Assembly: GCF_013266755.1 (NCBI RefSeq)
Contig: NZ_JABRWJ010000010.1
Location: 207,397-271,396 of the forward strand
Direction of reading: 5' to 3'
Source of the DNA: Pseudaquabacterium terrae
GTDB lineage: Bacteria > Pseudomonadota > Gammaproteobacteria > Burkholderiales > Burkholderiaceae_C
DNA length: 64,000 bases
How positions within the stretch are numbered: the stretch's first letter is position 1; each line of letters starts with the position of its first letter. Below, piece after piece: positions 34,927 to 42,035 of the stretch. The position numbers were made by a program, and so were the translations under genes. The notes below the pieces were generated by a model. It did no database searches and was not told where the DNA came from. It saw nothing but the letters and a program-made list of their open reading frames with translations.

Positions 34927-35826
34927 ATGGACCGGTTTGAAGAAATGCGGGTCTTCGCGGCCGTGGTCGACGCAGGCAGCTTCGTCGGCGCGTCGGCTGC
35001 GCTCGAGATGTCCAAGGCGGCGGTGTCCCGCCACGTCGCCGAGCTGGAGTCGCGTTTGCGTGTGCGGCTGCTTCATCGCACCACGCGCAAGCTCTCGCTG
35101 ACCCCGGAGGGCGAGGTCTTTCATGCGCGTTGCCGCGAACTGCTGGGCGGCGTCGAGGAAGCCGAGGCGGAGATCACCTCGCGCAGCGACGAGGCCAACG
35201 GGCTGCTGCGCATCAACGTGCCTTTCTCCTTCGGCCTGCTGCACCTGGCGCCGCTGTGGGTGGAGTTCATGGCTCGGCACCCGAGGGTTGCGCTCGACGT
35301 GACGCTCGCCGACCGCGTGGTCGATATCGTCGAGGAAGGGTTCGACCTGGCGGTGCGCATCGCGCGCCTGCCCAACTCGTCGCTGGTCAGCCGGCAGCTC
35401 ACGTCGACACGGCTGGTGCTGTGTGCATCACCGGGCTACCTGCGCGCGCACGGCCAGCCCGACCACCCGTCCGATCTGGCCCGCCACGACGTGTTGGCCT
35501 ACAGCCTGTTCTCGATGGGAGACCAGTGGGAGTTCACGGGGCCCGGGGGCGTCGCCTCGGTGAAAGTGACCCCGCGCCTGCGCACGAACAGCGGCGACAC
35601 CTGCCGCGTCGCCGCGCTGCACGACCAGGGCATCGTGCTGCAACCCAGCTTCCTGGTCGGGCCGGACCTGTTGGCCGGCACGCTGGTGGAGCTGATGCCG
35701 GCCTGGCGTTCGATCGACCTGGGCGTCTACGCGGTCTACCCGTCGCGCAAGTTCGTCGCGCCCAAGGTCCGGCTGATGATCGAGTTCCTGGTGCACGCCT
35801 TCAAGGAGCGTGCGTGGCCCGCGTGA
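34927..35826 (+). CDS. LysR-family regulator
   Basis: A 299-residue LysR protein: MDRFEEMRVFAAVVDAGSFV, ALEMSKAAVSRHVAELE and the effector domain with INVPFSFGLLHLAPLWVEFM and FDLAVRIARLPNSSLVSRQL. This is the large CrgA/AaeR-like branch controlling many small oxidoreductase and membrane genes. The ATG at 34927 is preferred to 34897. It is divergent from doxX across about 100 bp of AT-rich DNA and probably regulates it, as such pairs are common. Confidence 0.88.
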   Translation: MDRFEEMRVFAAVVDAGSFVGASAALEMSKAAVSRHVAELESRLRVRLLHRTTRKLSLTPEGEVFHARCRELLGGVEEAEAEITSRSDEANGLLRINVPFSFGLLHLAPLWVEFMARHPRVALDVTLADRVVDIVEEGFDLAVRIARLPNSSLVSRQLTSTRLVLCASPGYLRAHGQPDHPSDLARHDVLAYSLFSMGDQWEFTGPGGVASVKVTPRLRTNSGDTCRVAALHDQGIVLQPSFLVGPDLLAGTLVELMPAWRSIDLGVYAVYPSRKFVAPKVRLMIEFLVHAFKERAWPA

Positions 35827-35906
35827 GCGTCTTGGGCACGCCGAGTTTCAGGATCTGGCAGGAGAAGGCGGCATCACTGCGCGCGGCCGCCGTGGCCACG
35901 GACTGG

Positions 35907-35935
35907 CGCCTGCCTGCCTGGCAGGCAGGCAGGCG
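35907..35935. terminator. Perfect 12-bp hairpin after the LysR gene
   Basis: CGCCTGCCTGCC at 35907-35918 pairs exactly with GGCAGGCAGGCG at 35924-35935 across a 5-nt loop. The stem is built from a repeated CCTG/CAGG unit, so register slippage is possible. It lies between convergent genes (LysR plus, Usp minus), where a bidirectional terminator is expected. There is no T-tract, so it may instead act as a transcript-stabilising stem. Confidence 0.6.
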
Positions 35936-35990
35936 GGTCGGGCAGTGACGATGCCGACGTTTCCTGACCGGTCAGGCCCGGACTCCCAGG

Positions 35991-36926
35991 TCAGGACTCT
36001 GTCGACAACATCGGCCGTCGCTGGAGCACCTTCGATGCGCTCGATTCACCGCGCGAGCGTGTCTTGGGGACGACGAGCAGATCCGTGTCTGCTTCCGCCA
36101 GCAGGCGTTGCGCCGTGCTCCCCAGCAAGAAGTCTCCGAGCAATGACCGACCGGACTTGCCGACGACGATCAGATCGGCAGCACCCTCGCGACTCTTCTG
36201 CAGCGTCACCGCGGCAGGCAGGCCTTCGGCCACCGTCGTGAGCGTCCTGCGCGTCGGCAGGCTGGCCGCCAGGTTCATCAGGCGATGCAGACTGACCCCT
36301 TTCGCCCGGTGAATGACGGACTGCAGCAACTGGTCCGAAGAGTCGGCCATGCGCAGTCGGCGCGCCATCGGAACGGACAACGCGTGCAGCAGGTGCAAGG
36401 ATGCCTGCGGCGCGACGCGGGCCGCCCATCCGACGGCAGGAACGGTGGCATCCGCCAGGTCGACGGGCACCAGTGCGCGTCTGTAAGGGGCGCACTGCAG
36501 CGACGACGGTCGTTTCACGACCAGCACCGGCCGGCGCGACAGGCGCACCAGGCGCTCGGTCGTGGTCCCGAACAGCAGCGAGCGCAGCGAGCAGCCGGCC
36601 CCACCCCCGAGCACGACCAGATCGGCGTCGTCTGCGGCACGCAGGATCTGCTCGACGGCATCGGCCTCGCGTGTGACGGCGATCCAACGCATTTCGTGTC
36701 CGGCGCGCAGTTCGCGCGTCAGCCGATTCAGCGTGCGGCGGACACGCCGCTCGGCGAGATGCGCGTCGTAGGGTGAGCGAGCGCCGATGCATGACTTGTC
36801 GGGCGCAGCGGTCAGAACGGTCAGGCGGGCCGCGTTCTCGGCGGCAAGAAGAACCGCACGCTGAAGTGCGGGCACGGCGGCTTCGCTCAGGTCGGTGACG
36901 TGAAGAATGGAGCTCAGGTTGGTCAT
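35991..36926 (-). CDS. Tandem universal stress protein
   Basis: A 311-residue protein of two Usp domains. The first starts LSSILHVTDLSEAAVPALQR and ends with LVVLGGGAGCSLRSLLFGTTTERLVRLS. The second (from RRALVPVDLADATVPAVGW) ends with the ATP-binding signature LIVVGKSGRSLLGDFLLGSTAQRLL. The second domain keeps the G-2x-G-9x-G(S/T) pattern, so nucleotide binding is likely there. GGAGG precedes ATG 36926. It follows a Rnk/GreA-like gene on the same strand by 11 bp, suggesting a stress operon. Confidence 0.9.
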   Translation of the reverse strand: MTNLSSILHVTDLSEAAVPALQRAVLLAAENAARLTVLTAAPDKSCIGARSPYDAHLAERRVRRTLNRLTRELRAGHEMRWIAVTREADAVEQILRAADDADLVVLGGGAGCSLRSLLFGTTTERLVRLSRRPVLVVKRPSSLQCAPYRRALVPVDLADATVPAVGWAARVAPQASLHLLHALSVPMARRLRMADSSDQLLQSVIHRAKGVSLHRLMNLAASLPTRRTLTTVAEGLPAAVTLQKSREGAADLIVVGKSGRSLLGDFLLGSTAQRLLAEADTDLLVVPKTRSRGESSASKVLQRRPMLSTES

Positions 36927-36937
36927 GGTGCCCTCCG

Positions 36938-37354
36938 CTACAGCACGAAATCGCCGCTGGCTTCGGGCTGGAAAAGGATGGCCGATACGCGCGCCCGCAC
37001 CTCCTGTCCTGAAGGCGTCTGCCACGCCGCCAGAGAACCCACGCGCAATCCCAGCAGCGCTGAACCCACGGGCGACAGCACGGAGACGAACCCTTCGGCA
37101 GGCTCGGCGTCTTCGGGGTAGCACAGCGTCAGCACCTGGGGTTGGCTCGTGGTGGACGCGACCAGTCGCACGCGCGAATACATCGTCACCACGTCCGGCG
37201 GGACCGCGCGCGCTGGCACCAGGTCGGCGTTGTCCATCGCGGTGCGCAGTGCGGCGCTCGTCGCCTGGCCGGCGGGCGTTCCCGCAAGCAGTCGCTTCAG
37301 GCGAGCATGGTCGAGGTCCGTGAGCGTGCGCTCGGTGAGCAGCATTGTGTCCAT
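36938..37354 (-). CDS. GreA/GreB-family factor (Rnk-like nucleoside diphosphate kinase regulator)
   Basis: A 138-residue protein with an N-terminal helix region (LTERTLTDLDHARLKRLL) and a C-terminal GreA-like domain: VTMYSRVRLVAS, LTLCYPEDAEPAEGFVSVLS, PVGSALLGLRVGS. This is the Rnk arrangement, in which the long coiled coil of GreA is short. It binds RNA polymerase and modulates elongation or nucleotide pools. AAAGGA precedes the ATG. It forms an apparent operon with the Usp gene. Confidence 0.85.
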   Translation of the reverse strand: MDTMLLTERTLTDLDHARLKRLLAGTPAGQATSAALRTAMDNADLVPARAVPPDVVTMYSRVRLVASTTSQPQVLTLCYPEDAEPAEGFVSVLSPVGSALLGLRVGSLAAWQTPSGQEVRARVSAILFQPEASGDFVL

Positions 37355-37679
37355 CGTGCAGTCCTTTCGGTCGCGAGAGCGACCATCGATCAGCGCGGGC
37401 AGTAGGCCCGGCGATCGAAGGTGTGCGCGAGAAGGGACAGTCGAATCGCCGGGCTCAGGAAAGTGCGGTCTGCAGCCCGAAGGGCTCGCCGACCGCCACA
37501 CCAGACCGGACGCGCGCGATCCCCGCTAGCGTGGGACGTGCGCACCCCAACGCAATGCGCGGAGCGGCAAGGCGATGGTTGGGGCGAAGGTGGAAGGACA
37601 CATGCGCATCGTAGCGGTTGCGCACCGGACGCTGAAGAGACGCGTCCAGTAGCCATGCACGCATTGCCGACTCTCGCGG
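37355..37679. other. Intergenic stretch without a recognisable gene
   Basis: About 325 bp separate the Rnk-like start from the antiporter remnant. It should contain the promoter of the rnk-usp operon near its left edge. The remaining open frames have no family similarity that I can see, and they may be eroded sequence downstream of the phaG remnant. Confidence 0.4.
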
Positions 37680-38105
37680 CGCTGATCACCAGCCACGTGT
37701 GCAGCGCCAGCGTGCCTTCAGAGCCGGTGAAGTGGATGACCGAGGCCAGCGCGACGATCCAGGCCGCAAGCGTCGATGCCAGTGCAGGCGCATGCATGCG
37801 GCCATCACTCGATCACCTCGCCACGCAGCAGAAACTTGGCCATGGCCATCGATCCGACAAAGCCGAACAGCCATCAGCAGGGCGCCTTCGAAGTACATCC
37901 GGCTGTCGTAGCGAATCGCCAGCACCAGCATCATGAGCATGCCGACCACGAAGACAAAGTCGGACGCGAGCACGCGGTCCTGGGCGCGCGAACTCGGCAT
38001 CGTCGGTGTCGACGTCGAAGACGTGCAGCAGCAGCGCCGAGCGGTCCGGCGCGAGCTCCGCCCAGACCGTGCCCGGAACCCAGGGAGAGCACGACCTCCA
38101 TCAGG
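37680..38105 (-). pseudogene. Remnant of Pha/Mrp cation/proton antiporter genes phaE-phaF-phaG
   Basis: Reading leftward, 38085-37995 gives VPGTVWAELAPDRSALLLHV FDV..., the C-terminal part of PhaE, with a frame break just before it. It then jumps into PhaF, AQDRVLASDFVFVVGMLMML through MYFEGALLMA, which needs a one-base shift at about 37868 to continue as LFGFVGSMAMAKFLLRGEVIE-stop at 37805. Directly after, MHAPALASTLAAWIVALASV from 37797 is the middle of PhaG, without its first 40 residues and without a proper C terminus. Deletions and frameshifts in all three mean no working antiporter. Confidence 0.82.
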
Positions 38106-38160
38106 GCTCCTCCCCATCGGAGCTTGGGACAATGTGCTTTTCGCAAGCGCAGGTGACCGC

Positions 38161-38373
38161 ATGGATGCCATCCTCGCCGAGTCCACGGTGACATGCCCTC
38201 GATGCGGCCACGCCAAGTGCGAGACCATGCCGCTCGACGCCTGCCAGTTCTTCTACGAATGCGCCGGGTGCAAGACGCTGCTGGCGCCGCTACCTGGCGA
38301 CTGCTGCGTCTTCTGCTCCTACGGCTCGGTGAAGTGTCCGCCGGTGCAGGCAAGGAAGCCGTGCTGCGAGTGA
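38161..38373 (+). CDS. GDCCVxC-domain small cysteine-rich protein
   Basis: A 70-residue protein with twelve cysteines, including CPRC at 12-15, CAGC at 34-37 and the family signature GDCCVFC at 46-52, ending PCCE. The NCBI family is named for this motif; some members carry selenocysteine at the first Cys, which is Cys here. It probably binds a soft metal. It lies next to a CueR-type regulator and its operator, consistent with a copper/mercury-type response, though it is upstream of the operator and not obviously driven by it. Confidence 0.82.
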   Translation: MDAILAESTVTCPRCGHAKCETMPLDACQFFYECAGCKTLLAPLPGDCCVFCSYGSVKCPPVQARKPCCE

Positions 38374-38473
38374 CCGGGCCGCCGGCAACGCGACGCGGCA
38401 TGGCAGGAAAAGAGGTCATCTCGACATTGCTGCCACAACGGCAGGCGACGAAACTCGGAACATCAAAGGCCGC

Positions 38474-38504
38474 TTGACCCTTCCACGACAGGAAGGTCCA
38501 AGTG
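38474..38504 (+). promoter_or_regulatory. CueR/MerR-type promoter A (upstream of cueR-1)
   Basis: The -35-like TTGACC at 38474-38479 is followed by a 19-bp spacer containing the dyad CTTCC-ACGACA-GGAAG. A weak -10-like CAAGTG lies at 38499-38504. The over-long spacer and TTCC/GGAA dyad are hallmarks of MerR-family metal promoters. It lies 31 bp upstream of the regulator's GTG start, suggesting autoregulation. The dyad is also readable on the other strand. Confidence 0.65.
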
Positions 38505-38534
38505 TTCCCCCAGTCCTCTTCGCCGGAGAATCAC

Positions 38535-39083
38535 GTGGCCTACCCCATGAACATTGGTGAAGCTGCCCATGCCGCGGGCGTGACGGCCAAGATGATCCGC
38601 CATTACGAAAGCCTCGGATTGATCGCCGAGGCCAGCCGTACCGATGCCGGCTATCGCCAGTACACGGCTCGCGACGTGACGGTGCTGCGATTCATCCGCC
38701 AGTCGCGCTCGCTCGGCTTCGCGATCAGGCAGATCGAGCAGTTGCTCGGCCTGTGGGCTGACACCCAGCGCGAAAGCCGCGACGTGAAGGCGCTGGCGCG
38801 CGAGCACATCGCCGACCTCGACCGCAAGATGGCCGAGATGGCGCAGATGAAGGCCGCGCTCGAAACAATGGCATCGGCCTGCCACGGCGACCAGCGCGCC
38901 GACTGCCCGATCCTGCGCACGCTGTCGAGCGACGCGGCAGCGGCAATGCCCATACCGAAGCGGGCTGAGAAGCAGCCGCGTGCCGACAGAACGCGGCGCA
39001 ACGATGCAACGCCGCCCACCCACGGCGGCCTGATGGCCTGGATGCACGGCCTGGGCTCCCCAGGCGCCATCGGCCACGCCTGA
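38535..39083 (+). CDS. cueR: MerR-family copper-responsive regulator (CueR-like), copy 1
   Basis: A 182-residue MerR regulator: winged helix PMNIGEAAHAAGVTAKMIRH, YESLGLI, YRQYTARDV, a dimerisation helix, and the metal loop with Cys116 and Cys124 in ACHGDQRADC. The C-x7-C spacing is that of CueR, which senses Cu(I). It has an extra 45-residue basic tail. GTG 38535 is chosen because GGAG lies 8 bp upstream and the paralogue at 51087 has a similar short leader; ATG 38547 lacks a ribosome site. Two copies in one island suggest partial redundancy. Confidence 0.88.
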   Translation: MAYPMNIGEAAHAAGVTAKMIRHYESLGLIAEASRTDAGYRQYTARDVTVLRFIRQSRSLGFAIRQIEQLLGLWADTQRESRDVKALAREHIADLDRKMAEMAQMKAALETMASACHGDQRADCPILRTLSSDAAAAMPIPKRAEKQPRADRTRRNDATPPTHGGLMAWMHGLGSPGAIGHA

Positions 39084-39109
39084 GCGCGAGGCGCGAACGG
39101 AGCCGGCGC

Positions 39110-39486
39110 TGCTCGAGCGTCTGGCCGCAACGCGCAGCACCGCGACGTGGCGCGCGCGACTCATGGACGCGCGCGACAGCCGCGAGCTCGCGCTGGCGCC
39201 GATCGGCGTCAGCGACAACGAGGCGAGCCCGGACACCCGCACGCTCAGCCTGCGCGCCAGGCTCGACGACCCCGGCTTGCTGATGCCCGGTCAGGTTGTG
39301 CGCGCTCGGCTGAGCACCGGCGCCGCGCCGCTCGCGCTGCTGGTGCAGGATCAGGCCGTCGGCACCGACCAGGGCCGCCGCTATGTGCTCGTCGTCAACG
39401 ACCGGCAGGCCGTCGAGTACCGATCCGTCACGGTCGGTGCGATGCACCAGGACCTGCGCATCGTTCGGCCCAAGAGCGGCTTCTGA
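39110..39486 (+). pseudogene. RND efflux adaptor (membrane fusion protein) C-terminal fragment
   Basis: The frame downstream of cueR-1 reads VSDNEASPDTRTLSLRARLD DP..., then LMPGQVVRARLSTG, LLVQDQAVGTDQGRRYVLVV and ends in RPKSGF-stop. This corresponds to the barrel and membrane-proximal part of an AcrA/MdtA-like adaptor (P-x-x-QAVGTDQ-x-x-xVLVV). The lipoyl and hairpin domains, the start codon and the last residues are missing. It may be the partner of the RND fragments near 26.3 kb. Confidence 0.8.
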
Positions 39487-39552
39487 TCCGGTTCACTGCG
39501 AGGGCACACTCCCGGTGCGCCGATGCGTGCCCTACGCCGTCACTGCGGCACT

Positions 39553-40107
39553 TCAGACGGCGCAGCAACAAGCCCCAGTCCCCGCCGCTACTTGATCTCG
39601 TCTGCGTGGTCGTGCGCGCCAAGCGCCAATGACGCCTGCTGCGCCGGCAATGCCGTTCGCAGCAATCTGCCACCAGGAGCCGGCGGCCACCGCGTTCACC
39701 ATCCACAGTGCATTGACGGCGACCATTGCCCAGCGCAGAGCGGCGTCTCGCATGTAGAACATCGCATAGGAGGCCATGAGAGAACCGAGCACGGGGAACA
39801 TCGTGCCGAAGCCGCTCCATGTCGCCACCGCGATGAGCAAGGTTGCGGCTGCAAAGGCCGCAAACGCGATGGCCTTCGTTCGCGCGGGGTGGTCACGCAG
39901 CACTGACGCACTCACTTGGCGGCCGACACTCAGCGCACTCAGGGCTGCCGCGGTATGCGCACCGATCAAGAGGTTGTTCAGCGCCCAGGTGGCCGACGCC
40001 CAACCGGTCGTCTTGACCAAGGCCCGATCGCTCGAGCGAACCAACGCGCTCAGGTTCAAGGACAGGGCGACGAGGCCGGTGACATCGACGAAGTAATGGG
40101 ACAGCAT
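39553..40107 (-). CDS. ygjV: YgjV-family inner-membrane protein
   Basis: A protein of about 184 residues with five or six hydrophobic spans, including FVDVTGLVALSLNLSALV, WALNNLLIGAHTAAALSALS and AIAFAAFAAATLLIAVATWS. The pattern LLIGAHTAA followed by a repeat of hydrophobic pairs matches the YgjV family, whose function is unknown. The C-terminal tail ends in ACCCAV with three adjacent cysteines. The upstream in-frame ATG at 40143 is an alternative start. A CueR-type promoter ends 43-80 bp upstream, so copper induction is predicted. Confidence 0.78.
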   Translation of the reverse strand: MLSHYFVDVTGLVALSLNLSALVRSSDRALVKTTGWASATWALNNLLIGAHTAAALSALSVGRQVSASVLRDHPARTKAIAFAAFAAATLLIAVATWSGFGTMFPVLGSLMASYAMFYMRDAALRWAMVAVNALWMVNAVAAGSWWQIAANGIAGAAGVIGAWRARPRRRDQVAAGTGACCCAV

Positions 40108-40143
40108 GGCGATTCGCGAGGTGTGGTCAGTGCCCCGGTGCAT

Positions 40144-40452
40144 CGCTCGCCGGGAAAGCGCGGCCGCCCAGCGCGACCGGTTCCCAGCTTCAAGCTTCCC
40201 CCGACGGCAAGGTCAAGCGGCATCGCGCCTGGACCTCGGCGCAGCTTTCGAAGGCTGGCTTCGAGCCGCGCTCAGTGCGTCGATGTCGACAGGGTCGCCG
40301 GCGTCCGGCGCTCTGCGCCACGAGATTGCACCGCCCACATGCGCCAAGCGGCCCCACTGCAGGACACCAGGACTCCCCACAGGGGTCGCCTTGATTGGCG
40401 ACCACGCATCGCCGAAACTCTCTCGGTCCAAGATCAAAGCACTCGATGCACC
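40144..40452. other. Gap with one promoter and no recognisable gene
   Basis: About 309 bp between ygjV and a small open frame. Apart from the CueR-type promoter at 40186-40216 I see only short open frames without family similarity. A longer minus-strand frame crossing this gap to 40662 has no recognisable domain and conflicts with the operon start on the other strand. Confidence 0.4.
40186..40216 (-). promoter_or_regulatory. CueR/MerR-type promoter B (upstream of ygjV)
   Basis: On the minus strand TTGACC (40216-40211) is followed by 19 bp containing TTGCC-GTCGGG-GGAAG and then GAAGCT (40191-40186). The element has the same layout as the promoters of copZ and copA in this window. It points at ygjV. 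The right half of the dyad is less perfect than at sites C and D. Confidence 0.6.
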
Positions 40453-40665
40453 ATGCAGATCGCGCTCCCCGCAACGCAGGGCAACGCCCCCGGCAGCGTC
40501 GGCGAGGACTTGCGTCAGCACGATCCGATCCCGCCGCGTTTCGTGGTGCCGGAGGCCGAGGACCTGGACTACTTCCTTCGCCGGCCGCGCAGGCCGGCAC
40601 AAGGGATCTTCAAGTCGTTGATGCCTCAGGACGCGGCGCAGCTGACAGGGTGCCATTGCCAATGA
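40453..40665 (+). CDS. Small hypothetical protein preceding the EAL-REC gene
   Basis: A 70-residue open frame, MQIALPATQGNAPGSVGEDL to GCHCQ, whose stop overlaps the ATG of the EAL-REC gene (ATGA at 40662-40665). The overlap suggests translational coupling, but there is no strong ribosome site and no recognisable domain. It could be a leader peptide or the eroded 5' part of a longer gene. Confidence 0.35.
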   Translation: MQIALPATQGNAPGSVGEDLRQHDPIPPRFVVPEAEDLDYFLRRPRRPAQGIFKSLMPQDAAQLTGCHCQ

Positions 40666-42011
40666 ACGTTATCGACAACGCCAAGCTCGCCGGTTCGTAC
40701 TCGGTCGAGCCCATGCCGGATTCCGAGATAGTCGCGGCCCTGCGCGAAGCCATCGCGGCCAATCAGTTCCACGTGGTCGTCCAGCCGCAGGTGTCGATCG
40801 ACACCGGCGAGATCGCGGGAGCTGAAGCCTTGTTGCGCTGGGAGCATCCGGCCCTCGGTTCGGTGGATCCGAAGACTTTCATCCCGCTGGCCGAACAGGC
40901 AGGGTTGATCGGCACGATTGGCGACTGGGTGTTGCGCCGGGCCTGCCTGCTGGCCCGCAAGTGGCAGCGCCAAGGTCTTCCCGCGGTGCGCTTGTCGGTC
41001 AACATCTCAGGCGGGCAACTGAGGACGCCCGACTTTGCAGTTCGACTCGAGCGCCTGGTCGCTGACACCGGCCTCGAGCCGTGCCGGCTCGGCATCGAGC
41101 TCTGCGAAACCGCGTTGACGCGAGACACCGACCACGCGGCCGCACAGTTGCACCGGCTGCGCGAACAGGGACTCCAGATCGCGCTCGACAACTTCGGCAC
41201 CGGTTATGCGAGCCTCACCCACTTGCGCAGCCTGCCGCTGGATGTGGTCAAGATCGACCGATCGCTGATGACGGCGACCACGGACGGCGCGCAGGCGCTG
41301 CCCATCGTCCGCGCCATCGTCGCGATGACGCACAGCCTGGGCATGAAGGTGCTGGCCCAGGGCGTCACCAATGAAGCTCAGCTCGAGGTGCTGGCGGCCA
41401 GCCGGTGCGACCTGTTTCAGGGCTACCACTTCAGCCCGCCGGTCGCGCCGGAGGCCTTCGAGGCGATGCTGCGCACTGGCCACCAACTGCCGGTTTCGGT
41501 GCGGCGCCGAGCAGCACGCAACGTTCTTGTCGTCGATGACGATCCGCTGGTCGCGCACAGCCTGGGCGAGAAGCTCACGCGTCACTTCGCCGAAGAAGTG
41601 AATGTGGAGGTCTGCGATCACCCCCTCGATGCGGTGAGCTGCCTGCGGTCACGGCCGTTCGACATCGTCGTCAGCGACCTGTGCATGCCGGTGCTCGATG
41701 GCATCGGATTGCTGATCAAGGCGCGCGAGTTGCAGCCGAACGCCGTCCGAATGATGCTGCTGGGCCCCACGGACCTGGTGCGCTTGCTGGACAACGAGCG
41801 CCAGGTCGACGTGTTCCGGTACCTGTCGAAGCCCTGGTCGTCGAAGCAGTTCCAGGCGCACTTCAAGGACGCGCTGTTGCAGGTCGAGCAGGTTCAAGCG
41901 TTGGGCGCTGCTTCGACCACGGACGCACCGCAGGAGGCCCCCGCCGAGTGGGAGCTGCCGAGCCAGCTGATGACGATGCCGGGCGATCTCTGGGCGACCA
42001 GCACAGCTTGA
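40662..42011 (+). CDS. EAL-domain protein with C-terminal receiver domain, catalytic site degenerate
   Basis: A 449-residue protein: an EAL domain (about 20-265) followed by a REC domain (VLVVDDDPLVAHSL, phospho-acceptor in FDIVVSDLCMPVLDG, K in LSKPW). EAL, NISGGQL, KIDRS and QGY are kept. However, the metal-site DDFGTG is DNFGTG and the usual AEGVE loop is AQGVT, removing conserved acidic residues. Cyclic-di-GMP hydrolysis is therefore doubtful and a binding or signalling role is more likely. EAL-before-REC order is reversed relative to typical response regulators. Overlaps a small upstream frame. Confidence 0.82.
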   Translation: MNVIDNAKLAGSYSVEPMPDSEIVAALREAIAANQFHVVVQPQVSIDTGEIAGAEALLRWEHPALGSVDPKTFIPLAEQAGLIGTIGDWVLRRACLLARKWQRQGLPAVRLSVNISGGQLRTPDFAVRLERLVADTGLEPCRLGIELCETALTRDTDHAAAQLHRLREQGLQIALDNFGTGYASLTHLRSLPLDVVKIDRSLMTATTDGAQALPIVRAIVAMTHSLGMKVLAQGVTNEAQLEVLAASRCDLFQGYHFSPPVAPEAFEAMLRTGHQLPVSVRRRAARNVLVVDDDPLVAHSLGEKLTRHFAEEVNVEVCDHPLDAVSCLRSRPFDIVVSDLCMPVLDGIGLLIKARELQPNAVRMMLLGPTDLVRLLDNERQVDVFRYLSKPWSSKQFQAHFKDALLQVEQVQALGAASTTDAPQEAPAEWELPSQLMTMPGDLWATSTA

Positions 42012-42035
42012 GGTTCCCATCAGGGAAAGCTCGAG

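Noticed and set aside
35907..35935. Possible CRISPR-like or IS end repeat
   Set aside because: Single hairpin only, no spacer array, no transposase or target duplication nearby.
38474..38504. Promoter A reading leftward to the GDCCVxC gene
   Set aside because: That gene is on the plus strand upstream of the site, so a leftward promoter would not transcribe it in sense.
40213..40662. Minus-strand frame of 149 codons upstream of the EAL-REC gene
   Set aside because: No domain or ribosome site seen, and it would overlap the promoter-bearing gap and the small upstream frame. Kept only as part of the gap note.
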